64,000 nucleotides of DNA from DSUN01 sp035527715. Lineage in GTDB: Bacteria; Planctomycetota; PUPC01; DSUN01. The notes under the pieces were generated by a model. It saw only the letters and a list, made by a program, of their open reading frames with translations, searched no databases and was not told the origin of the DNA. Made by a program: the position numbers and the translations under genes. The stretch lies in the NCBI GenBank assembly GCA_035527715.1, contig DATKZY010000118.1:1-64000 (forward strand), written 5' to 3'. Positions 42,645 to 49,853 of this stretch are shown piece after piece; the first letter of the stretch is position 1, and every line of letters starts with the position of its first letter.

Positions 42645-44120
42645 ATGGAACACGCCAGCGAAGCATGGCCGCGGCGACGAGTCCTGAGGACCTCGCTCCT
42701 GACCGGGGCAGGGCTGGCCGCCCGCCACCTTCTCGGAGCCGAGGACGTGAACCAGCCGCCAGCACGCAAGCCGCTCAACGTCGTGTTCGTCTTCGCCGAC
42801 CAGTGGCGCGCCCAGGCCACGGGCTACGCCGGCGACCCGAACGTGAAGACGCCCGTCCTCGATGCCCTGGCGAAGCGAAGCGTGAGCTTCTCCCGCGCCA
42901 TCGCGTCGTGCCCCGTCTGCTCGCCGTACCGCGCGTCGCTCATCACGGGGCAGTACCCGCTCACCCACGGCGTCTTCATCAACGACGTGCACCTCCGCAA
43001 CGAGGCCGTCTCGATCGCCGAGGCGTTCAAGGCCGGCGGCCACGACACCGGCTACATCGGCAAGTGGCACCTCAACGGCCGCGGCCGCCTCCGCTTCATC
43101 CCTCGCGAGGACCGCCAGGGCTTCGACTTCTGGCGAGTCTGCGAGTGCACCCACGGCTACAACCGCTCGGTCTACTACGGCGACGGCCCCGAGCGCCTGA
43201 CGTGGGACGGCTACGACGCCGAGGCCCAGACCCGCTGCGCCCAGGCCTACATTCGCGGCGAGGGGCGCCAGCGGGGCAAGCCCTTCTTCCTCATGCTCTC
43301 GTGGGGCCCGCCCCACAACCCCTACGAGACCGCGCCGAAGCAGTTCCGCGACCTGTACGACCCCGCGAAGCTCCAGCTTCGCCCCAACGTGCCGCCCGCG
43401 GCCCAGGCCCGCGCCCGCCGCGACCTCGCCGGCTACTACGCCCATTGCACGGCGCTCGACAGCTATGTCGGCGACCTGCTCAAGACCCTCGACGAAGCCG
43501 GCCTCGCCGACGATACCCTCTTCGTCTTCACCTCCGACCACGGCGACATGCTCGGCTCCCAGGGCCAGCAGCGCAAGCAGCGGCCCTGGGACGAATCCAT
43601 CCGCGTCCCCTTCCTCCTCCACTGCCCCGCACTGCACGGCAAGCAGGGGCGCGAAATCCAGCAGCCCTTCAACTGCCCCGACGTCATGCCCACCCTGCTG
43701 CGCCTGTGCGGACTCGACGTGCCGAAGACCGTCGAGGGCCTCGACTTCAGCGGCCCCGTTGTGGGCGGGGCGTCCCTGCCCCGCGAAGCCGTCGAGGCCG
43801 CCCTCATCGCCTGCTACGCCCCCTTCGGCGAGTGGACCCGCCAAGGCGGCGGACGCGAATACCGCGGCGTCCGCACCGTCCGCCACACCTACGTCGCCAC
43901 GCGCGAAGGCCCCTGGCTCCTCTACGACAACGAGAAGGACCCCTATCAGCTCACCAACCTCGTCGGCCGGCCCGAGGCGGCTGAAGTCCAGTCCCACCTC
44001 GCCGCCGAGTTGAAGAAGCTCCTCGCTCAGCAGAGCGACGAATTCCTCTCGGGCTCGGACTACATCAAGAAATGGGGCTACACCGTAGACAAGTCCGGCA
44101 CCGCCCCCACCGCCCCGTGA
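42645..44120 (+). CDS. Tat-exported type I sulfatase
   Basis: 491 residues. PRRRVLRTSLLTGAGLAARH is a twin-arginine signal. NVVFVFADQWRAQATGYAGD opens the fold. ASCPVCSPYRASLITGQ holds the formylglycine motif (Cys92-Ser-Pro-Tyr-Arg), GYIGKWHLNG the catalytic Lys/His pair, and VFTSDHGDMLGSQGQQ the metal ligands. It diverges from the five-gene sulfatase operon and has its own TATAAT promoter. A 10-bp stem-loop follows its stop. Confidence 0.94.
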   Translation: MEHASEAWPRRRVLRTSLLTGAGLAARHLLGAEDVNQPPARKPLNVVFVFADQWRAQATGYAGDPNVKTPVLDALAKRSVSFSRAIASCPVCSPYRASLITGQYPLTHGVFINDVHLRNEAVSIAEAFKAGGHDTGYIGKWHLNGRGRLRFIPREDRQGFDFWRVCECTHGYNRSVYYGDGPERLTWDGYDAEAQTRCAQAYIRGEGRQRGKPFFLMLSWGPPHNPYETAPKQFRDLYDPAKLQLRPNVPPAAQARARRDLAGYYAHCTALDSYVGDLLKTLDEAGLADDTLFVFTSDHGDMLGSQGQQRKQRPWDESIRVPFLLHCPALHGKQGREIQQPFNCPDVMPTLLRLCGLDVPKTVEGLDFSGPVVGGASLPREAVEAALIACYAPFGEWTRQGGGREYRGVRTVRHTYVATREGPWLLYDNEKDPYQLTNLVGRPEAAEVQSHLAAELKKLLAQQSDEFLSGSDYIKKWGYTVDKSGTAPTAP

Positions 44121-44136
44121 TCCGAACGGCCAGGCG

Positions 44137-44177
44137 ACAGGCCGCCACTCCCCCCGCCCCTGGATTTGGCGGCCTGT
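44137..44177 (+). terminator. Stem-loop after the sulfatase gene
   Basis: ACAGGCCGCC (44137-44146) and GGCGGCCTGT (44168-44177) form a perfect 10-bp stem with a 21-nt C-rich loop, 17 bp after the stop codon. There is no T-run. Confidence 0.45.
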
Positions 44178-44422
44178 AGCCGAGAGGACGTTCCGCGTAA
44201 CTCGTGCTCCGGTAAACGCTTATGTCGTTCGCCGGGCCGTCCACACCCCGCCACAGGCCGCCAACTGCCTCCTTCCGCCTGGGATTAATCCTCCAGCGTA
44301 GCGGCAACGGCGCCTACGGAGAGATGCTGAGTTGTCGCTGCAAAGCGGTCTGTATCTGCTGCTCGAACTCGTCGCGGGGCGGGGGGCGTAGGACATGACG
44401 GAAGCCCTGGCGAAGTTTGCAG

Positions 44423-44451
44423 TTGAACTCTTGTGGTCATGGCATTAGAAT
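44423..44451 (+). promoter_or_regulatory. Promoter of the methyltransferase operon (TTGAAC-17-TAGAAT)
   Basis: TTGAAC at 44423-44428 and TAGAAT at 44446-44451 with a 17-bp spacer, giving a ~60-nt leader before ATG 44518. Confidence 0.6.
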
Positions 44452-44517
44452 GATGCCGTAGCGTCGCGGCTGCGTGGCGGCGACGGCGGCTCGGCGGGCC
44501 AGTGCGGGGTGCCCCCT

Positions 44518-45600
44518 ATGGCGGAGCGAACGGCCTTCGATTGCTACTGCGGCGTCGGCGGCTTGTCCCTCGGCGCGCAGATGGCCGGCTACCGCGTCCT
44601 CGGGGGCGTTGACGCGGACCCAGTTGCCATCAAGTCATACGAGGGCGTCTTCCCGAACGCGCTCGCGCTGTGCGAGGACCTCCTCAAGCGGCCGGCAGCC
44701 GACGTGCTGAAAGACGCTGGCATCGCGCGGGGAGACGTGGATGTACTTCTCGGCGGGCCGCCTTGCCAACCCTTCAGCGTGTACAACCACCAGCGGGGCA
44801 CCGCGGACGGCCGGAGTTCTCTCGTCGGCCGGTTCCTCGACTTCGCAGGAGTCCTCAAACCGCGGTGGGTCCTGATGGAGAACGTCCAGGGCCTGCTCTC
44901 GGTGGACGGCGGCGCGTTCCTGGAGGGCATTGTGAAGTCGCTCCGCGCCCGCGGGTACAAAGTGGACTTCAGCGTGCTTGATGCGTCGGGTCTCGGCGTC
45001 CCGCAGAAACGGCATCGCCTTGTGTTGCTCGGCAGCCGAGAGAAGAAAGAACCCGCCGGCGTGCTGGTAGCGCTGCGCTCTCGGCAGCGAAGCGAAGCCA
45101 CCGTCGGCGACGCCATCGGCGACTTGCCGGAGGAGACGGCTGACCCATCGCAGTACGCCAAGCCGCCGTCCAACAGTTACCAGAGGCAGATGCGGCACGG
45201 CACCAACGGCACGGTGACCGCGCACCTTTGCGGAAACCTCAGCCCGATCAACCTCAAGCGCCTCACCCACATTCCCCAAGGAGGCAACTGGCGCGACATC
45301 CCGCGGCACTTGCTGCCCGCGGGCATGAAACGTGCCCGCCTCTCCGACCACACAACCCGCTATGGCCGCCTCGATCCCGCCAGGCCCGCCTTCACGATCT
45401 TGACCCGATGCACCCCGCACTGGAGCTGCGTCGTCCACCCGGCCCGAGACCGCGTGCTGACCGTCCGCGAAACGGCAAGACTCCAGTCCATTCCCGACCA
45501 CGTTGCCTTCCACGGGTCCCTCACCGACCAATACCGGCACGTCGGCAACGCCGTGCCGCCCCTGATGGCGAAGGCCATACTGGAGGAACTGCCCCGATGA
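44518..45600 (+). CDS. C5-cytosine DNA methyltransferase
   Basis: About 360 residues. Motif I is FDCYCGVGGLSLGAQMAG, motif IV GGPPCQPFSVYNHQ with the catalytic cysteine, motif VI MENVQG, motif VIII QKRHRLVLLG and motif X HVGNAVPPLMA. A target-recognition region lies between VIII and X. It would make 5-methylcytosine at a specific site. ATG 44518 is preferred; a GTG at 44509 is also in frame. The stop overlaps the ATG of the ParB-like gene by 4 bp. With the nearby Vsr gene it fits a methylation module that needs T:G mismatch repair. Confidence 0.93.
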   Translation: MAERTAFDCYCGVGGLSLGAQMAGYRVLGGVDADPVAIKSYEGVFPNALALCEDLLKRPAADVLKDAGIARGDVDVLLGGPPCQPFSVYNHQRGTADGRSSLVGRFLDFAGVLKPRWVLMENVQGLLSVDGGAFLEGIVKSLRARGYKVDFSVLDASGLGVPQKRHRLVLLGSREKKEPAGVLVALRSRQRSEATVGDAIGDLPEETADPSQYAKPPSNSYQRQMRHGTNGTVTAHLCGNLSPINLKRLTHIPQGGNWRDIPRHLLPAGMKRARLSDHTTRYGRLDPARPAFTILTRCTPHWSCVVHPARDRVLTVRETARLQSIPDHVAFHGSLTDQYRHVGNAVPPLMAKAILEELPR

Positions 45601-46775
45601 CAACCAACACAGCCGAGAAAGAGAAACCTGTTCTTGGCGATGAGGGCCCGCCCGTCGAGTTCTGCAGACTGTCGGCCCTCCGTTTGAATGCGAGAAACCC
45701 AAGGCTCGGCGCGCGGGCCGGACTGCTGGACAATCAGGTCAAGGTGCTCGACTCGATCGTCAATGACTATGGGATCGATGACCTCTTGAGTTCTATCGCA
45801 GTCAACGGCTATTTCAGGGGGGAGCCGCTTGTTGGGACCGCAGTGGAAGAGAAGGGCGCACAAGCCATCAGGATAGAGGAAGGGAACCGCCGCCTTGCCG
45901 CATGCCTGATCCTGGCGGGCGATCCCCGGGCTCGGAATCATGAGAAGCGCACGAGGGATTACCAGGAGCTCCAGAAGAAACACGGGAAGCCGCCAATTCA
46001 GGAGCTACCGGTCATCCTGCCCCAAGACCCGAAGGGTCTTCTCTCATATATGGGCGTGCGCCACATCGCGGCTGCTCAGCCATGGGATTCATACGCTAAA
46101 GCCTCCTGGGCTGCGCAGATCCTTGAGGAGGGCAAGCTCACCTTACAGGACCTCAGCGAGATGATAGGAGACCAGCACCGTACCGTGGCGCGCCTCTTGG
46201 AGGGGTTCTACCTCGTGAATCAGCTTGTGGAGGCCGCACACTTCAAACCTTCGGACAGCATGAGGCGGGGCCGGGGAAGCAACCCAGAGTACCCCTTCTC
46301 CTGGGTGTACACCGCGCTTGGTTACGGTCCAGTACGACAATGGCTCAGCCTGCCTGATTTGTCTAAGGCGCCCAAGAAGACGCCGGTTCCCAAAGACAGG
46401 CTGGCAGACGCCGCGGACTTGATGGTTTTCCTGCTCGGGAAGAGGTCCGCCAATCGTGGGCCCTCGATTGTCGACTCGAGGCAGATCGCGGTATTGGCTC
46501 GCATCGTGGCTGATCCGCAGGGGCGGCGCATGCTCCGGAAAGGCTTGACGGTTGATCAGGTCTATGACATGAGTAGGCCGGCTCTGGACAGAGTCTCAGA
46601 TTCCTTGCTTGATGCTGAGGAAGCGCTCAAAGCCGTTCTCGGCCCGCTCGCAGCTGGAGAGGTAACAGAGAAAGAGGCCCGCGACTTGCTCGGGCCTTGC
46701 GATAGGATCCTCAAGCTGGCTCGCGAAGTCAAGGAGAAGGTCGCCAGACTGGCCATCGGGGAGGAGAAGCCGTAG
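45597..46775 (+). CDS. ParB/Srx-like N-terminal domain protein
   Basis: 392 residues. Residues ~20-110 match the ParB N-terminal fold: LSALRLNARNPRLG, then GIDDLLSSIAVNGYFRGEPL and RIEEGNRRLAACLIL, where EGNRR corresponds to the GERR nucleotide-binding motif. An HTH-like helical part follows (~165-215, LSEMIGDQHRTVARLLEGF), then a helical C-terminus. ParB folds hydrolyse CTP or act as nucleases, and many sit in defence loci. This one is coupled to a C5 methyltransferase upstream and to the next gene with a 1-bp gap. GC content and codon bias drop from here to about 47,800, a sign of transfer. Confidence 0.85.
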   Translation: MTTNTAEKEKPVLGDEGPPVEFCRLSALRLNARNPRLGARAGLLDNQVKVLDSIVNDYGIDDLLSSIAVNGYFRGEPLVGTAVEEKGAQAIRIEEGNRRLAACLILAGDPRARNHEKRTRDYQELQKKHGKPPIQELPVILPQDPKGLLSYMGVRHIAAAQPWDSYAKASWAAQILEEGKLTLQDLSEMIGDQHRTVARLLEGFYLVNQLVEAAHFKPSDSMRRGRGSNPEYPFSWVYTALGYGPVRQWLSLPDLSKAPKKTPVPKDRLADAADLMVFLLGKRSANRGPSIVDSRQIAVLARIVADPQGRRMLRKGLTVDQVYDMSRPALDRVSDSLLDAEEALKAVLGPLAAGEVTEKEARDLLGPCDRILKLAREVKEKVARLAIGEEKP

Positions 46776-46776
46776 C

Positions 46777-47784
46777 ATGGCAAGGCGACGCAATTGGGAA
46801 CAGCGCGGGCCAGATGACCGTATAGCTGTCAACGCGGACCAGGCGGAGTTCGCGGCAATCTCATATGGCTCCTGCAACCTCGAAGCCGGGATGGCCGATG
46901 AGCGCATTGCTGACGCCATGGACTCCTACGAAGTGGCAGACCCCAGGGAAGTCCCCGGCTGGGCAAGATACGACGCAACGTTTGACACGGCAACGAGCGA
47001 CATCGGCCAAGAGGTGGTCCGAAGGGCGGAGTTGCTTGACCAGAGCTATCCCTTTTGCCTCGTCGGGAATCGGATCGAGTACCGCCCAAGTCGCACTCTC
47101 GCATACGAGTTCTGTCTCGCGGTGAGCCAGGCTCCGGGCCTTAGCGAAGGAATACTCAAGAGGCTGCCCGCTGCCTTCGAGAGGCTGGTCCGGGATGTTG
47201 CCATCTGCTATCTGGGGCGAGGGTCATTGGGATACCGCACGGGCTGGCCGCCAGATGGGCTCGAGCCCCGCCCCGGGCGTTTCCGTGAAGTGGTTCAACA
47301 CCTGCACGAACTTACAGGGGAGTGGAATTGGGATCCACAGGCGGACCTGCCCCGGGACCCAGCCCCTCGGCATGTCAAGGACGAAGGGCTCGACTTCGTC
47401 GTATGGCGACCGATGCCAGATCGGCGAGTCGGCCAGCTCTTCATGCTGGGGCAATGTGCTTGCGGGGATGATTGGATGAAGAAGTTCCGCCAGTTGGATA
47501 TTGACAGCCTGAGCCGCTGGATACGGCCTCTGTCGAGGGCAACACCAGTCAGGGTCTTTGCCACTCCACGGCACATTCCCAATGAGCCTTATTTCGGTGA
47601 TGTCAACCAAGCGGCGGGACTGACCCTCGATCGAGCCAGGATCGCGCTTCTCGCGGAGATGGCCGACAACCGAGACTTCATAGTCGAGCAGGCCAAGGAA
47701 TCCTACGAGGATCTCATCCGGCTTGTCATCCACGACTTCGAGGTAGGCAAACCGCCGTGTTCCCGGTCACGCAAGGGCTCTTGA
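46777..47784 (+). CDS. Unrecognised protein, candidate PD-(D/E)XK-like nuclease
   Basis: 335 residues, no close family recognised. RLPAAFERLVRDVAICYL (Glu135) followed by DEGLDFVVWRPMPDRRVGQL and FMLGQCACGDDWMKKF (Asp206, Gln226) resembles the E...D...(E/Q)x(K) layout of restriction-type nucleases, with Ala in place of the usual Lys. Other visible features are paired acidic residues near 40-80. The strong GGGGAGGAG site and 1-bp gap place it in the operon with the methyltransferase and ParB-like genes, where a restriction enzyme would be expected. Its 3' end overlaps the convergent vsr gene by 59 bp. The nuclease role is inference. Confidence 0.7.
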   Translation: MARRRNWEQRGPDDRIAVNADQAEFAAISYGSCNLEAGMADERIADAMDSYEVADPREVPGWARYDATFDTATSDIGQEVVRRAELLDQSYPFCLVGNRIEYRPSRTLAYEFCLAVSQAPGLSEGILKRLPAAFERLVRDVAICYLGRGSLGYRTGWPPDGLEPRPGRFREVVQHLHELTGEWNWDPQADLPRDPAPRHVKDEGLDFVVWRPMPDRRVGQLFMLGQCACGDDWMKKFRQLDIDSLSRWIRPLSRATPVRVFATPRHIPNEPYFGDVNQAAGLTLDRARIALLAEMADNRDFIVEQAKESYEDLIRLVIHDFEVGKPPCSRSRKGS

Positions 47785-48187
47785 GCAAAGCGCGCGCCAC
47801 CCGGCCTGCGCAAGCGATAGGTGATACCTTGGCGGCATGCTCCCAGAGACGGAGGACACGCCAGCCCTTCCTTCGCAATTCGCGGTTCGCGGCTCGGTCT
47901 CTCTCCTGGTTCCTCTCTAGCTTCTTCCGCCAGTACTTCCGGTTGCTCTTCGGGATGTGGCCGTGCTTGGGGCAGTTGTGCCAGAAGCAGCCGTCCACGA
48001 AGACGGCGAGCCGCTGCTTGCGGAAGACGAAGTCGGGCTTGCCAGGCAGGTTGACGTGCCGGCGCCAGCCCTTGACCCCAAGGCGGCGGAAAGCTGAAGC
48101 GAGAGCCTGCTCCGTGCTGCGGTTCCCAACCGACTTGATGGCCGCCATGATTTGGGAACGCTTGGCTTTGGTGAAGATGTCAGCCAT
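47726..48187 (-). CDS. vsr: Very short patch repair (Vsr) endonuclease
   Basis: 153 residues. FTKAKRSQIMAAIKSVGNRS is the standard Vsr N-terminus, GKPDFVFRKQRLAVFVDGCF contains the catalytic Asp and core strand, and WHNCPKHGHIPKSNRKYW holds the zinc and His residues. Vsr nicks beside T:G mismatches that arise when 5-methylcytosine deaminates, so it accompanies C5 methyltransferases. Here it faces the C5 methyltransferase operon, overlapping its last gene by 59 bp, and overlaps the 3' end of the other methyltransferase by 8 bp. Confidence 0.95.
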   Translation of the reverse strand: MADIFTKAKRSQIMAAIKSVGNRSTEQALASAFRRLGVKGWRRHVNLPGKPDFVFRKQRLAVFVDGCFWHNCPKHGHIPKSNRKYWRKKLERNQERDRAANRELRRKGWRVLRLWEHAAKVSPIACAGRVARALLKSPCVTGNTAVCLPRSRG

Positions 48188-49499
48188 TGTGTGAGGCAAC
48201 CGCGACCGAGGACTTTCGAAGAGCCAAGACGCTCTCCGGCAGGCTCATGGTGTGGGTGGTGCTGCGGCGCTCGCGGACGATTTCGATGTAGGAGTCGGTG
48301 AAGCCGAGGTCGGTGGCGATGTCGCGAAGGATGTCGGTGACGGGGATCTTGACGCCCTTGCAGGTCTGGTCGCCGACGACGAGGAGCGCCCAGCCGCCGG
48401 GCCTCAATACGCGATGGGCCTCGCGCAGGCAGGCGAGCATGTCGCCAAAGTACTCCCGCACCATGCGCGGATAGTCCCAACCCCAGTTCTTATCCTTCGT
48501 GAGCTCGTGGATGGCGGCCGACACGTCCTGCACGCTGTCGTAGCCGGCGACGAGTTGCTCGTTGTTGTCGGTCTTGTAGATGTTCTTGGGGCTGCCGCGG
48601 ACCATGCGCTTCTTGATGGCGCGCACGTCGTCCATTGTCTCGATGAAGCCCAGGAAGTACAGCTCGGCGCGGGTCTGGCGGGTGTACTCGATGTCGGTCG
48701 GATAGGGCGGCGAGGTGAAAAGTACGTCCACGCTGTCCGCCGCCACCTGGCCTGTGAGGTCGCGTGCGTCGCCCTGGACGACGCGTGCCTTGGGCTGCTT
48801 GTGAAGGTCGAGGCCGCGGATGAGTTGGAGGTCGGACGCGATGGTCATGAGCTTGCGCCGGAGCGTCACGCGCAGCGGCGGTCGCGGCTTCTTGACGAAG
48901 GTGATGCCGGGGCACATCGAGACCTGCGACGATTCGAAGAGGGCCTTGGCATAGGCCATGCGCAGGAGGCACTTCACCCCCCGGTCCATCGCGGGCAGGT
49001 GCTGGAGCACGTCGCGCGCGGCCATGACCTCTCTGAGCACGGCGGGGAGGAACCACTTGTTGAACGTCTTCATCGGGATGGCGCAAGCGGCCCCCAGTTC
49101 GTCGCCCTTCTCGCCTAGCTTGTGGTCGAGGGCGGCGAGAAACTCCGCGGCGCGGCTCTTGAGCTGGCCCAGGGGCACGTTCCAGGTCGTCTTGGCCTCC
49201 GAGACCAGGCGCATCAGCGGATTGGCGTCCACCCCAATGGCCTGGTAGCCGAGGAATTGTGCGGCCACGAGCGTGGTGCCACTGCCGCAGAAGGGGTCGA
49301 GAACGACCGCGTCGGCACCCGCCGCGTGCTCGCGGAGCTTGCGGGCGGCCAGGTCGGGCTCGAAGCCCTGGACGTAGTCGTACCAGCGGTGCACGTGGTC
49401 CGAGGCGGCCAGCGCCGCGGCGTCCCTCGCGAACGACAGCGTGAGCTGCTCGGAGACCTCAGGCACGTCGAGGATCGGTTCTGGGTACTTCTTGCTCAC
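48180..49499 (-). CDS. N4/N6 amino-group DNA methyltransferase
   Basis: 439 residues from GTG 49499. AVVLDPFCGSGTTLVAAQFL is the SAM-binding motif I and DVLFTSPPYPTDIEYTRQTR the catalytic motif IV (SPPY, typical of m4C or m6A enzymes). VLRPGGWALLVVGDQTCKG follows. Motif I precedes motif IV. GAGGAG stands 9 bp before GTG 49499, and the promoter at 49522-49550 would begin transcription about 49517, inside the longer frame from ATG 49526. That ATG (plus 9 codons) remains an alternative. It is the upstream partner of vsr. Confidence 0.88.
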   Translation of the reverse strand: MSKKYPEPILDVPEVSEQLTLSFARDAAALAASDHVHRWYDYVQGFEPDLAARKLREHAAGADAVVLDPFCGSGTTLVAAQFLGYQAIGVDANPLMRLVSEAKTTWNVPLGQLKSRAAEFLAALDHKLGEKGDELGAACAIPMKTFNKWFLPAVLREVMAARDVLQHLPAMDRGVKCLLRMAYAKALFESSQVSMCPGITFVKKPRPPLRVTLRRKLMTIASDLQLIRGLDLHKQPKARVVQGDARDLTGQVAADSVDVLFTSPPYPTDIEYTRQTRAELYFLGFIETMDDVRAIKKRMVRGSPKNIYKTDNNEQLVAGYDSVQDVSAAIHELTKDKNWGWDYPRMVREYFGDMLACLREAHRVLRPGGWALLVVGDQTCKGVKIPVTDILRDIATDLGFTDSYIEIVRERRSTTHTMSLPESVLALRKSSVAVASHNG

Positions 49500-49521
49500 T
49501 GGCGCGTACTCCTCGGTCGCT

Positions 49522-49550
49522 ATCATGCGGCACGGGTGCCACGCTGTCAA
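49522..49550 (-). promoter_or_regulatory. Promoter of the methyltransferase-vsr unit (TTGACA-17-CATGAT)
   Basis: Minus-strand TTGACA (49545-49550) and CATGAT (49522-49527), spacer 17 bp. The -10 overlaps the ATG at 49526, so either the gene starts at GTG 49499 or a leaderless transcript is made elsewhere. Confidence 0.5.
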
Positions 49551-49552
49551 GG

Positions 49553-49581
49553 TTGACTCTTCCTTCCACTTTCGGTAGTGT
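49553..49581 (+). promoter_or_regulatory. Promoter upstream of the sulfatase at 49854 (TTGACT-17-TAGTGT)
   Basis: TTGACT at 49553-49558 and TAGTGT at 49576-49581 with a 17-bp spacer. It is back-to-back with the minus-strand promoter, only 2 bp apart. It would give a ~265-nt leader containing the 49668-49740 hairpin. Confidence 0.45.
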
Positions 49582-49667
49582 TGTCGTGACACTTCAGCCG
49601 AGCGAAGTGCACGCCCCCACCGACCTTGCGTCGGTGGGGCGAAGGATTGACCACTACGAGGAGCCGC

Positions 49668-49740
49668 CCTCACCCCCCATCCCCCTCTCCCCCCGCCCGC
49701 CGCACGGCGGGCGGGGGGAGAGGGGGAGAAAAGGGTGAGG
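49668..49740. repeat. 73-bp repeat-type hairpin with a 22-bp perfect stem
   Basis: The inner stem pairs 49681-49702 with 49705-49726 perfectly around CA (arms rich in CCCCCTCTCC and CCCCGCCCGCCG). The outer arms CCTCACCC and GGGTGAGG add 8 bp. It resembles a hairpin repeat common in GC-rich bacterial genomes. It lies in the leader of the sulfatase gene. Confidence 0.8.
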
Positions 49741-49853
49741 CCCGCGGCACGGTAGCTGCCAATCCCCGCTCCACTGGGGCAAGCCCAGTGGGGGCGTGGA
49801 CTCCAGTCGGCTGAAGTGCTACGTGTCGTCATGCCTGCAAGAGGAGACCCAAG

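Larger units (their letters stand above)
44121..44517. other. Boundary between the sulfatase region and the modification island
   Basis: No gene is supported. It begins with a terminator-like hairpin (44137-44177); part of that hairpin sequence (ACAGGCCGCC) recurs at about 44252-44261. It ends with the promoter of the methyltransferase operon (44423-44451). Confidence 0.55.

Noticed and set aside
41721..43997. A 758-codon minus frame extending upstream over the sulfatase at 42645
   Set aside because: Only the part below 42509 or 42539 has gene-like composition and a ribosome site. The rest is antisense to an unambiguous sulfatase and crosses its promoter.
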